Origin: JAJYKN01 sp035516155 | Lineage (GTDB): Bacteria > Nitrospirota > UBA9217 | DNA length: 64,000 nucleotides | Direction: 5' to 3' | NCBI GenBank assembly: GCA_035516155.1 | Contig: DATJAP010000039.1 | Span: 1-64,000, forward strand | Shown here: positions 1 to 8,805 of the stretch, one piece after another | How the letters are laid out: every line of letters begins with the position of its first letter | Numbering within the stretch: the first letter of the stretch is position 1 | Program-made: the position numbers and the translations under genes | Notes under the pieces: model-generated | What the model saw: only the letters and a program-made list of their open reading frames with translations | Database searches by the model: none | What the model was told of the DNA's origin: nothing

Positions 1-91
1 AGGAAAAGCAAGGACGGTATCAATCTCCGAACCATCCTTGGAAGAGACTCAGAAGAGCATCGGAACAACTTCCCGTTGCTTCCTAAAAAGC

Positions 92-140
92 GGACATTTT
101 CACTTTGCTAACAATAGGACATTTTCACTTTGCCTTGACA
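92..140. mobile_element. Putative insertion-sequence end with two direct repeats
   Basis: The 17-mer GGACATTTTCACTTTGC occurs at 92-108 and again at 117-133, and the second copy runs into CTTGACA at 134-140. On the other strand this reads TGTCAAG followed by repeated AAAGTGAAAATGTCC. A terminal TGT...ACA with several internal repeats near the end is the usual layout of IS21-family termini. No transposase is visible in the window, so the body of the element, if there is one, lies to the left. The family assignment is an inference. Confidence 0.45.
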
Positions 141-229
141 ATGTAATGGCAAGTTGTTTTTTCCAGGGTGCTATGGTATGGTGCAGGATGTAAGACGAAG
201 GCCATCAAATATGTTAGGAAGGTTTTCAG

Positions 230-880
230 GTGAAAAAAGCCGAGGTAAAAAAATCCGGTTGTCTCTCGAGGCGCTTGCATTTTCCGGAAGATGAAAAAAA
301 ACTTGTCTGGCTGCCCATGCTTCTCGACGCTTATGCCATAGCGGACACGGGAATAGCAGTCGCTATCCGGGACGAGGAAAAAAAATATAAGAAAAGACTG
401 GCGTGCGGAAAAGGATGCGGCACTTGCTGTGAGCATCAGAAGGATCTTCCGCTCTATCCTCACGAACTGGTGGGCATTTACTGGTATGTATCTGAAAAGA
501 TGACACCGCCGGAAAGGGACATCCTGCGGGACCGGCTGGAAAAGCATAAAGCCGGGTCGGGTTGCCCCTTTCTGGTGGACGGAACCTGCTCAATTCATCC
601 CGTCAGGCCTGTCGGCTGCAGGCAGTTCAATGTTTTCACCGCTCCCTGCGCCCCTGGCGAAGACCCTTATTATACGCGGCGGAACGATGTGCTTGAGCCA
701 ATCATCGATTATAAAGAACGTGCTTTTGCTGCGGTGATACCCTTTTATAATTTTAAGAAGGAAAGGGACATCTCGGCAGCCATCAGGATTATCCGTTCCC
801 AGATCATGAATATCCAAACATTTGATTGGAAAAAACTCGTAGGGATCATGGAAAATTATGACGCTCGGAAGTCGAAATAA
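230..880 (+). CDS. YkgJ-family cysteine-cluster protein (putative Zn/Fe chelating)
   Basis: A 216-residue protein with two cysteine groups: C59, C63, C66, C67 (CGKGCGTCC) and C112, C120, C130, C140 around CPF...GTCSIHPVRPVGCRQF. This is the signature of the YkgJ/UPF0153 family, thought to bind zinc or an iron-sulfur cluster; no reaction is established. The start is GTG at 230, preceded by AGGAAGG at about 215-221. It stands alone, between the repeats at the left edge and a convergent minus-strand gene. There is no signal peptide, so it is probably cytoplasmic. Confidence 0.8.
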   Translation: MKKAEVKKSGCLSRRLHFPEDEKKLVWLPMLLDAYAIADTGIAVAIRDEEKKYKKRLACGKGCGTCCEHQKDLPLYPHELVGIYWYVSEKMTPPERDILRDRLEKHKAGSGCPFLVDGTCSIHPVRPVGCRQFNVFTAPCAPGEDPYYTRRNDVLEPIIDYKERAFAAVIPFYNFKKERDISAAIRIIRSQIMNIQTFDWKKLVGIMENYDARKSK

Positions 881-993
881 AACAGGATCATCATGGTATT
901 ATACGCTGTGTCCAGCGGGATCTTCGCTTCCTTCGCGAGGGCACACTGCAGCGAAGGTGTAAACAATACACTTCTCGTGCAAAATTCTTCGCC

Positions 994-2082
994 TCATCCT
1001 TTTTTCGACTTCGCCCCCCCGATCTCCTTGATCAGGTCCTCCATCGCGCCGATAAAGTCTTCTTTCAAGAGACTTCCGCGGTACTGTTTCATGATGTCGT
1101 CTCGAAGAGACCGGAATTTTTTATAGCCTTCCTGTCGTGCCGATTCCACGACCGACCAGTTCCCCTCTCGCGAGAAAACGACGTAAGCTTCTCGGATCTC
1201 GGGATACAACACTCTCCGCAAGCCCTCACTGAGCGCAATGGATAGACCGAAAGCCCCCCGGTCCCGTGTTTCGATGATTTTCCTGTACGGGCCATAATTG
1301 GATGTGTCGGCGATAAGATCCTTCACCGCGCGCAGGTAATGTTCCAAATGCCGGTTTCCTGAGGATAGGGCGAGGATTTCCTTCCATTCCGGGATTGCTT
1401 CCACGGCTTCTCCTATCTCGTGAGCAAGTAGAATTTCGGAGTATCTATCCGCCATCTGTTCCAGCCGCTGTTCAAATGTGATGTCAATAATTTGCCGCTT
1501 CGGAAAACCGTACTCGGCAAAAGCGTCCTCCAGAAGGGTTGCCTGCCGAACGTTCAATTCCGAATGCTTGTAAAGAAGGAGGATTGTCAGCGGTTCGAGG
1601 CGCAAAAACACGGTGTTCTCCCGGAGCATGCCTGGTGCGGTGAAGAGGTCGCGGACCAGTTCCCGCCCCGAGGTATATACGGTAAGGCCAGAGACTTCCC
1701 GCAGACTACGCAGTTCTGCCAGGAAAAAGGTGGGTTTAAGATACATGCCGTAGCCCGCTCCATAGACGAGCCCTTCTCGGCTGAGTTTCGCATTGATTGC
1801 CGCGACATCAAAAGGATCGTGGCTTGTTCCATCAACAGTCAAGTTTCTAAACCCTTTCTTTTCAAGTTCAGGCCACTTCGATTCTTTTGCCTCAATCCAC
1901 GCTCCTATTTTTTCACGGGGAATGTCCGCCCAGGGTTTCATTCCTATCTCGGAGCGATACAGGTCGCGGTACCGCATGAGCAGGCCGCAGACCGAATAAT
2001 AGCCCCAAAACTGAGCATCGGATACGTCGCAGTTGAATTTTATATCAGCAAGGAAACCAGAGTCCATGAAATATATTACCAT
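994..2082 (-). CDS. Conserved-looking protein of unknown function (362 aa)
   Basis: I do not recognise this protein with certainty. It is 362 residues long and soluble, with no signal peptide or membrane segment and no obvious nucleotide-binding or metal motif. The middle is mainly leucine-rich helical sequence and the C-terminus is lysine-rich (GGAKSKKG). Composition and length argue for a real gene, and no competing frame on the plus strand looks like a protein. The start at 2082 is the first ATG; a second in-frame ATG lies five codons on. It is convergent with the YkgJ gene. A possible 61-aa reading frame lies 32 bp upstream on the same strand. Confidence 0.65.
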   Translation of the reverse strand: MVIYFMDSGFLADIKFNCDVSDAQFWGYYSVCGLLMRYRDLYRSEIGMKPWADIPREKIGAWIEAKESKWPELEKKGFRNLTVDGTSHDPFDVAAINAKLSREGLVYGAGYGMYLKPTFFLAELRSLREVSGLTVYTSGRELVRDLFTAPGMLRENTVFLRLEPLTILLLYKHSELNVRQATLLEDAFAEYGFPKRQIIDITFEQRLEQMADRYSEILLAHEIGEAVEAIPEWKEILALSSGNRHLEHYLRAVKDLIADTSNYGPYRKIIETRDRGAFGLSIALSEGLRRVLYPEIREAYVVFSREGNWSVVESARQEGYKKFRSLRDDIMKQYRGSLLKEDFIGAMEDLIKEIGGAKSKKG

Positions 2083-2114
2083 CTCGGGGGTTTGAAGTCC
2101 ACCGTTACGAGAGT

Positions 2115-2300
2115 TTAACAGTCAAGGAGCGCCTTTTGCGCATGAGATTTTTGCCATGATCGCGCTTCGCCAAATGACCAGTCTTGTGGATCCAGAAACC
2201 ATGGCTGGTTAATAGCTGGATCGAAGGTGGTAGATTTAGAACTCGTATTTGATGGCCAGTCTTGACATTGGCATTGATACGTTTTTCCGAAAGGGGTCAT
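2115..2300 (-). CDS. Possible small protein, 61 aa
   Basis: A short reading frame starting at ATG 2300 and ending 32 bp before the 362-aa gene on the same strand. It is rich in W, P, Q and S and holds several aromatic/proline clusters (for example INQPWFLDPQDWSFGEA), which looks more protein-like than most chance frames. There is no good ribosome-binding site and no recognised family. It could equally be a remnant or a chance frame. Confidence 0.25.
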   Translation of the reverse strand: MTPFGKTYQCQCQDWPSNTSSKSTTFDPAINQPWFLDPQDWSFGEARSWQKSHAQKALLDC

Positions 2301-2415
2301 GTTTTTTGAAAGTTCAGCCGGCAATGTTGTGTCCAATTTTTTATTATATCGACATCCTCCCTCTTGAAGTTTGTTTCCCGCATTTTCCCCTTCCCTGATC
2401 CGGGCCAAAAAGTCC

Positions 2416-2444
2416 TTGCAACTGCTGAAAAAATAAACTATAAT
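2416..2444 (+). promoter_or_regulatory. Sigma-70-type promoter of the aromatic operon
   Basis: TTGCAA at 2416-2421 and TATAAT at 2439-2444 are separated by 17 bp. The predicted transcript start is about 25 bp before the pheA ATG. This is the only strong promoter seen ahead of the pheA-hisC-aroF-tyrA-aroA run. Confidence 0.6.
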
Positions 2445-2476
2445 TCTCAATCCCCTTCAGGCAGGTTTTTATCGAG

Positions 2477-3550
2477 ATGCCCAACCAGAAAATTAAGGAA
2501 CTCCGCAAAAAGATCGATGAGATTGATAATAAGCTGGTCGACCTGCTCAATGAACGCGCCCGCATTGTCATCGAAGTCGGTAACGTCAAGAAAACCGAGA
2601 AGCTGGACTTTCATTCTCCGTCCCGGGAACAGGAAATCCTTGAGCGCCTGACCGCCCGGAACACCGGTCCGTTCCCCCAAGATACGCTCAAGGCCGTATA
2701 TCACGAGATTCTCTCCTCATCGCTTTCCCTGGAACGGCCGCTCAAAGTGGCTTATCTCGGCCCACGCGCCACCTTTACGCACCAAGCCGGCATGCAGCAG
2801 TTCGGCTATGCAGCTCGGTACGTGCCCACGGAGAGCATCAGGGACATTTTCCGAGAGGTGGAACGGGGCCGTGCCGATTTTGGTGTTGTGCCCATTGAAA
2901 ACTCGACCGAAGGCGTCGTAAACTATACCCTCGACATGTTCATCGATTCGGATCTCAAGATTTACGCCGAGATCCTGCTTGAGGTATCGCAGAATCTTAT
3001 GAACAAATCGGGGCGGATCGAAGACATAAAAAAAATCTACACCCATCCCCAAGTGCCGGGCCAGTGTCGACAGTGGCTTGAAAAAAACCTGTCGGGCATA
3101 CCCATCATGGATGCACCGAGCACGGCGCGGGCTGCCGAGATGGCAGCCGATGATCCCACGATCGGAGCCATCGCAAGTGAGATGGCCTCCATGCTCTATG
3201 GGCTCCAGATGGTGGCCCGCCGGATTGAAGACAACCAGAATAATTTCACCCGTTTCCTGGTCATCGCTCCGAAGTCCCCTGGCAAGACAGGGCGCGACAA
3301 AACCTCGATCATGTTCTCGATCAAGGACCGCATTGGCGCGTTGTACAATATGCTTGCCCCTTTCGCGGAAAAGGAAATCAACCTGAACCGTCTTGATGCA
3401 CGGCCGTCGGGCAGGAAGGTCTGGGATTACGTGTTCTTCCTCGACATGGAAGGTCATATCGAGGACGAGAAGGTTGCCGCCGCGATCGAGAAGCTCAGAA
3501 TCGATTGCATGTTCCTGAAGGTCCTCGGCTCCTATCCCCGGTGTCAGTAA
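2477..3550 (+). CDS. pheA: Bifunctional chorismate mutase / prephenate dehydratase (P-protein)
   Basis: Converts chorismate to prephenate and then to phenylpyruvate, the committed steps to phenylalanine. Residues 1-90 are an AroQ-type chorismate mutase (LRKKIDEIDNKLVDLLNERA). Residues about 92-270 are the dehydratase (LGPRATFTHQA; catalytic TRF in NNFTRFLVIA). The C-terminal 80 residues are an ACT domain. The usual phenylalanine-binding motif ESRP appears here as DARP (LNRLDARPSGRKVWDYVFF), so feedback sensitivity may differ. Its length of 357 aa is normal. It is the first gene of the aromatic operon, about 30 bp behind a good promoter. Confidence 0.97.
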   Translation: MPNQKIKELRKKIDEIDNKLVDLLNERARIVIEVGNVKKTEKLDFHSPSREQEILERLTARNTGPFPQDTLKAVYHEILSSSLSLERPLKVAYLGPRATFTHQAGMQQFGYAARYVPTESIRDIFREVERGRADFGVVPIENSTEGVVNYTLDMFIDSDLKIYAEILLEVSQNLMNKSGRIEDIKKIYTHPQVPGQCRQWLEKNLSGIPIMDAPSTARAAEMAADDPTIGAIASEMASMLYGLQMVARRIEDNQNNFTRFLVIAPKSPGKTGRDKTSIMFSIKDRIGALYNMLAPFAEKEINLNRLDARPSGRKVWDYVFFLDMEGHIEDEKVAAAIEKLRIDCMFLKVLGSYPRCQ

Positions 3551-3653
3551 AGCTGTCGAAAGCACGTAAACAGGGCGTGGGGAATATTGAAGGGCGTACG
3601 GAGATTAAACTTTATACGCGTTGCTTTATTAATTTTGCTTGCGAGGTTTTATC

Positions 3654-4736
3654 ATGATTGGCGTATCAGACAACATTAAGAATATCACCCCCTATGTTCC
3701 TGGGAAGCCGATTGAGGAACTTGAGCGCGAACTCGGCATTAGCGGGAGTATCAAGCTCGCTTCGAACGAAAACCCCCTCGGTCCGTCGCCCAAGGCGATG
3801 GTGGCGCTCAAGAAAGTCGTCGAAGGCGTGAACCGGTATCCCGACGGCAGTGGTTTCTACCTGTCGCAGGCCCTCGCGGCGAAATTCAGCGTTGATCTGT
3901 CCCAGATCATTCTTGGAAACGGCTCGAATGAGCTGATCGAGCTGGTGGTGCGCACCTTTGTCCAGCCCGGTGATGAGGTCGTCTCTGCCGACCCGTCCTT
4001 CGTGGTCTATAAAATGATCACCCAGGCCGCAGGCGGGACAAATGTAATCGTGCCGTGCAAGGATCTGCGCCACGATCTGAACGCAATGGCGGAGCGTATC
4101 ACGAGCAGGACGAAAGTCATGTTCATTGCCAACCCGAACAATCCGACAGGCACCATGAACACTAAGGCCGAGATGGATCGGTTCATGGAACGCGTGCCCG
4201 AAAACGTGATCGTGGCCGTCGATGAGGCGTACTTCGAGTATGTGACCCATGCCGATTACCCTGATTCACTGGATTACCTGAAAGATGGCAGGAACATCCT
4301 GGCACTCAGGACGTTCTCCAAGATTTATGGGCTCGCGGGCCTCCGCATCGGGTATGGCATCACGACCGCGGAGATTGCGGAACTTCTGAATAAGGTGAGG
4401 CAGCCCTTTAATACCAATTCACTTGCACAGGCGGCCGCGCTTGCGGCGCTCGCGGACCGGAGACACGTCGAGAAGTCAATAGCCATCAACAACGAAGGAA
4501 AACAATATCTGTATCAATCTTTCGGGCAGCTCGGCCTATCCTTCACGCCCACGGAGACGAATTTTATTCTCTTTGAAACAGCGCTGAATGCGAAGGATGT
4601 TTATATGGCCCTGCTGAAGCAAGGCGTGATCATCCGGCCGATGGGCGAGAAAAGGCTCAGGGTCACCATAGGGCTTCCCGAAGAGAACAAGCGGTTTATG
4701 GCGGAGTTGGAAAAGGTTGTGAAGGCAGAGCGCTGA
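3654..4736 (+). CDS. hisC: Histidinol-phosphate aminotransferase family, probably aromatic aminotransferase in this operon
   Basis: A fold-type I PLP aminotransferase of 360 residues. It has the substrate/PLP motifs SNENPLGPSP, NPNNPTGT and VDEAYFEY, and the Schiff-base lysine is K223 in RTFSKIYGLAGLRIGYG. HisC enzymes make histidinol phosphate, but paralogues placed between pheA and tyrA commonly transaminate phenylpyruvate or hydroxyphenylpyruvate. No other his gene is nearby, so that role is plausible here. I start at ATG 3654 (SD GCGAGG at 3641-3646) rather than the upstream TTG. Confidence 0.93.
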   Translation: MIGVSDNIKNITPYVPGKPIEELERELGISGSIKLASNENPLGPSPKAMVALKKVVEGVNRYPDGSGFYLSQALAAKFSVDLSQIILGNGSNELIELVVRTFVQPGDEVVSADPSFVVYKMITQAAGGTNVIVPCKDLRHDLNAMAERITSRTKVMFIANPNNPTGTMNTKAEMDRFMERVPENVIVAVDEAYFEYVTHADYPDSLDYLKDGRNILALRTFSKIYGLAGLRIGYGITTAEIAELLNKVRQPFNTNSLAQAAALAALADRRHVEKSIAINNEGKQYLYQSFGQLGLSFTPTETNFILFETALNAKDVYMALLKQGVIIRPMGEKRLRVTIGLPEENKRFMAELEKVVKAER

Positions 4737-4799
4737 GACAAAGGTCTTGAACACGATGCACCGGGCGATTTGCACTAGCCGGTTCTGGGAAGGATTATC

Positions 4800-5813
4800 A
4801 TGATTATCGTTGTAAAGCCGGATGCGACAGAGGAACAGGTCGACCACATCATAAAAAAAATCAAAGACCATGGTCTGCAAGCCCATGTGTCGAAAGGAAC
4901 GGAGCGCACCATTATCGGCGCCATCGGTGACGAGGCGATTCTCCAGAGCGTACCGCTTGAGGCGATCCCGGGCGTGGAGAAAGTGCTCCCCATTTTGAAG
5001 CCCTTTAAGCTGGCGAGCTGGGAGTTCAGGCGGGAGAAAACGGTCATTAGGGTCAACGGCCAGGAGATCGGGGGGAAGCGGATTGCTGTCATTGCCGGTC
5101 CCTGTGCCGTGGAGAACAAGACGCTGCTGGTAGAGATAGCGAAGGAAGTTAAAAACGCCGGCGCCAATTTTCTCCGGGGTGGCGCGTTTAAACCGCGGAC
5201 CTCGCCCTACGCTTTTCAGGGTCTTGAAGGGGAGGGGCTCCAATATCTTGCAGAGGCTCGCGCCCGTGTCGGGTTGCCGATCGTGACGGAAGTCATGGAT
5301 CCTCGGGATATCGAGCTGATTGCCATGCATGCCGACGTGCTCCAGATAGGCGCGCGGAACATGCAGAACTTCCGGTTGCTCAAGGAGGTAGGGCTGTGCA
5401 ATAAACCGGTGCTCCTGAAGCGCGGGATATCGGCGACGATCAAGGAATGGCTCATGTCCGCTGAATATATCATGTCCGGAGGCAATCACGACGTGATCCT
5501 GTGTGAGCGCGGTATCCGCACTTACGAAACAGCAACACGCAACACGCTCGACCTTTCCGCAGTGCCGGTGCTCAAACAAATGACGCACCTTCCTGTCATC
5601 GTGGACCCGAGCCATGCCGTCGGCAAGTGGGACCTTGTGGCTCCTATGGCAAAAGCTGCAGTTGCCGCAGGCGCCGATGGGCTTATTATCGAGGTTCATT
5701 CAAACCCCGAAGAGGCCCTCTGCGATGGTGAACAATCGCTGAAACCGAAAAGTTTCAAGCATCTCATGGATGAATTGAGACTGATTGCTGCTGCTTTGGG
5801 AAGGGAAATCTAA
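4800..5813 (+). CDS. aroF: 3-deoxy-7-phosphoheptulonate synthase (DAHP synthase)
   Basis: Condenses phosphoenolpyruvate and erythrose 4-phosphate in the first step of the shikimate pathway. Residues 1-70 form a ferredoxin-like regulatory domain (MIIVVKPDATEEQVDHIIKKI). The TIM barrel follows, with AGPCAVE at 99-105, FLRGGAFKPRTSPY, LLKRGISATIKEWL, GGNHDVILCERGIRTYE and DPSHAVGKW. This is the type I-beta (Thermotoga/Bacillus-like) form, in which the N-terminal domain senses tyrosine or phenylalanine. The 337-aa length is typical. It lies 63 bp after hisC. Confidence 0.97.
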   Translation: MIIVVKPDATEEQVDHIIKKIKDHGLQAHVSKGTERTIIGAIGDEAILQSVPLEAIPGVEKVLPILKPFKLASWEFRREKTVIRVNGQEIGGKRIAVIAGPCAVENKTLLVEIAKEVKNAGANFLRGGAFKPRTSPYAFQGLEGEGLQYLAEARARVGLPIVTEVMDPRDIELIAMHADVLQIGARNMQNFRLLKEVGLCNKPVLLKRGISATIKEWLMSAEYIMSGGNHDVILCERGIRTYETATRNTLDLSAVPVLKQMTHLPVIVDPSHAVGKWDLVAPMAKAAVAAGADGLIIEVHSNPEEALCDGEQSLKPKSFKHLMDELRLIAAALGREI

Positions 5814-5917
5814 AATTCAGTAGGAGACGGCAGGCAGAAGGCCGAAGGCAGTTTGTTCGCCTGTTTGCTCGCGAGTCTGTTTTGGCCTTTATCAGTCTGA
5901 GAAAAAATTCGTTCATT

Positions 5918-6778
5918 ATGATTTATTTTAATAGGGTCACCATCATCGGCGTCGGTCTTATCGGAGGGTCACTGGCCAGGGTCCTGAAGTCCAAGAACCT
6001 TGCCGGCCGCATCATCGGCGCGGGCAGGAGTAGGAGCACGCTCGAACAGGCACTCAAACTCGGCGTGATAGACTCCATGGGACACGGTTCGACGGACGCT
6101 GTAGCAGATGCCGATCTCGTGGTTCTCGCTTCACCGGTCGGGACGTTCGAGAAGATCGTGCGGGAGATTGGGCCCTGCCTGAAGCCGGGCGCCATACTGA
6201 CTGATGTTGGCAGCGTCAAAGGCGCATTGATAAAAAGCATGGAGGCAGCTATCCCTCCCGGTTCTCATTATGTTCCGGCCCATCCCATAGCAGGCAGGGA
6301 GAGGTCCGGGGTCGCGGAATCCACGGAAATGCTTTTCCTCGGGCGCCGGTGCGTATTGACCCCCACGGCTCGGACCGACGGAAAAGCGCTCAATGCGGTG
6401 CGTGATATGTGGAAAGCCGCCGGCGCCAACATAACCATTATGGACGCGGACCTGCATGACAGGGTTTTCGCGGCCGTGAGCCATCTTCCCCATGTTGCCG
6501 CCTTTGCCATGATGTCCGCTGTTTCGGAATTGAATACGGGCACGGAAGATTACCTCCAATTCTCCGGCGCCGGCTTCAAGGATTTTACGCGTATTGCCGC
6601 CAGTTCACCGGAGATGTGGAAGGACATTTGTCTTTTGAACCGTGATAACCTTGTTCAGATGATCGATCGTTACCTGTTCTCGTTGAACCGGTTCAAGCAC
6701 GCGATTATGGCCAGGGATGGGAAACGGCTGGAAATGGACCTTACCAGGTCAAGCAACGTGCGAAGAGGGATGGAGTAA
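5918..6778 (+). CDS. tyrA: Prephenate dehydrogenase
   Basis: Oxidatively decarboxylates prephenate to 4-hydroxyphenylpyruvate for tyrosine synthesis. The Rossmann motif GVGLIGGS is at residues 11-18; TDVGSVKG, HPIAGRERSG (the conserved H-P-I/M-A-G) and the C-terminal helical dimer domain (AVSHLPHVAAFA, GAGFKDFTRIAASSPEMWKDI) follow. There is no ACT domain. I start at ATG 5918; an upstream in-frame start would add 12 residues unlike the family N-terminus. The stop overlaps the aroA start (TAATG), implying translational coupling. Confidence 0.96.
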   Translation: MIYFNRVTIIGVGLIGGSLARVLKSKNLAGRIIGAGRSRSTLEQALKLGVIDSMGHGSTDAVADADLVVLASPVGTFEKIVREIGPCLKPGAILTDVGSVKGALIKSMEAAIPPGSHYVPAHPIAGRERSGVAESTEMLFLGRRCVLTPTARTDGKALNAVRDMWKAAGANITIMDADLHDRVFAAVSHLPHVAAFAMMSAVSELNTGTEDYLQFSGAGFKDFTRIAASSPEMWKDICLLNRDNLVQMIDRYLFSLNRFKHAIMARDGKRLEMDLTRSSNVRRGME

Positions 6779-8073
6779 TGGCCGACCTGGTCGTAAAGCC
6801 CTCCCGCGGTCTCCGGGGTGAGATCGTTCCACCCGGCGATAAATCCATCTCGCATCGGTCGGTGATTTTTTCCGCCATCGCCGAAGGGGACACCGTCATT
6901 AATGGCTTTCTCGCCGGTGAAGATACAGTCAACACAGCTAGGGCCATCCAGGCCCTGGGAATCACCATTGAAGGGATAAGCTCGAGCCGCCTCGTCGTCC
7001 GGGGGAAAGGTCTCGACGGTCTTTCGGAGCCATCAGGAGTGCTCGATCTCGGCAACTCCGGGACGGGCATGCGGCTGCTGGCGGGCCTTCTGTCCGGCCA
7101 GAGTTTTTTTTCCGTTCTGACCGGCGATCAGTATCTGCGGAAGCGTCCCATGGCAAGGATCGTCGAACCGTTGCGCCGGATGGGCGCCGCTATCGACGGC
7201 CGTTCCGGAGGGCAACTAGCACCGCTTGCAATCCGCGGAGGCGGCCGGAAGACACAATCCATCGATTTTACCACTCCTGTTGCGAGCGCACAGGTAAAGT
7301 CGGCGGTGCTGCTTGCAGGCCTGTATGGCGACGGGGAGACGTCGGTGAACGAACCGTCAAAATCCCGCGACCACACCGAGCGTATGCTGCGTTTTTTTGG
7401 CGCAGGATTGAGGGAGCATGGAACGATCGTTATGCTCCGCGGGCGTCAGCCTCTTCGTCCGCAGGGTCCGATCGATATCCCGGCCGATATATCATCAGCC
7501 GCGTTTTTTCTGGTTGCGGCGTGCATCGTGCCGGGATCGGACTTGACGATTAAGAACGTGGGAGTGAATCCCACGCGCACAGGCATTATCGATATCCTGA
7601 CGGCGATGGGGGCCGATATATCATTTGAAAATCCGCGCGAGCAGGCTGGCGAACCTGTGGCTGACCTCAGTGTGCGCTACCGGAAACTCAGGGCAGTTAA
7701 GATCGCGGGGAACCTTATCCCGCGAGCCATCGACGAGATTCCCGTATTATCTGTCGCTGCTTCTTACGCCGAGGGCACAAGCGTCATCAAGGACGCTTCC
7801 GAGCTTCGCGTTAAGGAATCGGACCGTATAGCAACCATGGTTGCCGAACTGAAAAAAATGGGGGCGCAGGTGAACGAGCGTTCTGACGGGATGGAAATCA
7901 CCGGAAGAGAAGTCCTCAACGGTGCGGTCTGCGAAAGCCATGGAGACCATCGCATTGCTATGTCTATGGCCGTGGCTGGCCTTGCCGCGCGGGGGGAAAC
8001 GGTCGTTCACGACACGGAATGGATCGAGACTTCCTTCCCCGGCTTCGAAAGGTTATTGCGGCAGATAATGTAG
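6778..8073 (+). CDS. aroA: 3-phosphoshikimate 1-carboxyvinyltransferase (EPSP synthase)
   Basis: Transfers the enolpyruvyl group of PEP to shikimate 3-phosphate, the sixth shikimate step. Visible motifs are PGDKSISHRSVIFSAIAEG at the N-terminus (PEP/S3P-binding lysine and serine), LGNSGTGMRLLAG, YLRKRPM, and DEIPVLSVAASYAEGTS and RVKESDRI near the C-terminus. At 431 aa it is full length. It is coupled to tyrA by a one-base overlap and followed 51 bp later by cmk. Confidence 0.97.
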   Translation: MADLVVKPSRGLRGEIVPPGDKSISHRSVIFSAIAEGDTVINGFLAGEDTVNTARAIQALGITIEGISSSRLVVRGKGLDGLSEPSGVLDLGNSGTGMRLLAGLLSGQSFFSVLTGDQYLRKRPMARIVEPLRRMGAAIDGRSGGQLAPLAIRGGGRKTQSIDFTTPVASAQVKSAVLLAGLYGDGETSVNEPSKSRDHTERMLRFFGAGLREHGTIVMLRGRQPLRPQGPIDIPADISSAAFFLVAACIVPGSDLTIKNVGVNPTRTGIIDILTAMGADISFENPREQAGEPVADLSVRYRKLRAVKIAGNLIPRAIDEIPVLSVAASYAEGTSVIKDASELRVKESDRIATMVAELKKMGAQVNERSDGMEITGREVLNGAVCESHGDHRIAMSMAVAGLAARGETVVHDTEWIETSFPGFERLLRQIM

Positions 8074-8124
8074 GGATGTAGCCGGCATCAGGAGATCTCT
8101 ACGTTCCTTTGCAATGCACGGGGT

Positions 8125-8799
8125 ATGAGGAAAAAAGGACCAGTAATAGCCATTGACGGACCATCGGGAGCTGGTAAAAGCACGACAGCGCGGCTTCTTG
8201 CCGAGCGTCTTGGATATGTATATATCGACACCGGTGCGATGTATCGTGTTATAGGCTGGAAGGCGAAGCGCGAAGGCATTGACCCGTCCGATGAAGAAAA
8301 GATGGCTGACTTGTGCCGGCGCACCGAGGTTACTATCAGGCAGATTGGCAAGCACCCAGCGTTTTTCGCGGACGGACAGGACGTAACCGCTGAAATCAGG
8401 ACTCCCGAAATGGGGATGATGGCTTCGGCGGTGTCGAAATCGCCTTCGGTCCGAGCCCGTCTCCTTATGCTCCAGCGCGATCTGGGCAGATGCGGCGGGG
8501 TAGTCATGGACGGGAGGGACATAGGCACGGTCGTGTTTCCCGACGCAGATGCGAAATTTTTTCTGGATGCGAGCGCGGAGGAACGCGGGCGCCGTCGGTA
8601 TCTTGAGCTCAAAGCAAAAGGCCTGGAAGTGGATCTCGCGCAAATCACCAAGGAGATCAGGGACCGCGATAGGCAGGACAGCGCACGCTCGATCGCTCCG
8701 CTGCGGCGGGCGGACGATGCTGTGCTGATAGATTCGACAGCGATGGATATCGATGCGGTTCTGGAAAAGATGCTGTCTAATATAGCGAAAGCGAAGTGA
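8125..8799 (+). CDS. cmk: Cytidylate kinase
   Basis: Phosphorylates CMP and dCMP with ATP. The P-loop is at residues 12-20 (GPSGAGKST), followed by LGYVYIDTGAMYR, VMDGRDIGTVVFPDA and the lid region RDRQDSAR. Length is 224 aa, as expected. The aroA-cmk-ispH-rpsA order is a well-known conserved string. The stop lies 6 bp before the ispH ATG. Confidence 0.96.
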   Translation: MRKKGPVIAIDGPSGAGKSTTARLLAERLGYVYIDTGAMYRVIGWKAKREGIDPSDEEKMADLCRRTEVTIRQIGKHPAFFADGQDVTAEIRTPEMGMMASAVSKSPSVRARLLMLQRDLGRCGGVVMDGRDIGTVVFPDADAKFFLDASAEERGRRRYLELKAKGLEVDLAQITKEIRDRDRQDSARSIAPLRRADDAVLIDSTAMDIDAVLEKMLSNIAKAK

Positions 8800-8805
8800 G
8801 CGAGC

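Noticed and set aside
4536..5699. 387-codon minus-strand frame opposite aroF
   Set aside because: It lies antisense to a clear DAHP synthase gene. GC-rich codon usage opens the opposite frame; the product has no family-like motif and no start context.
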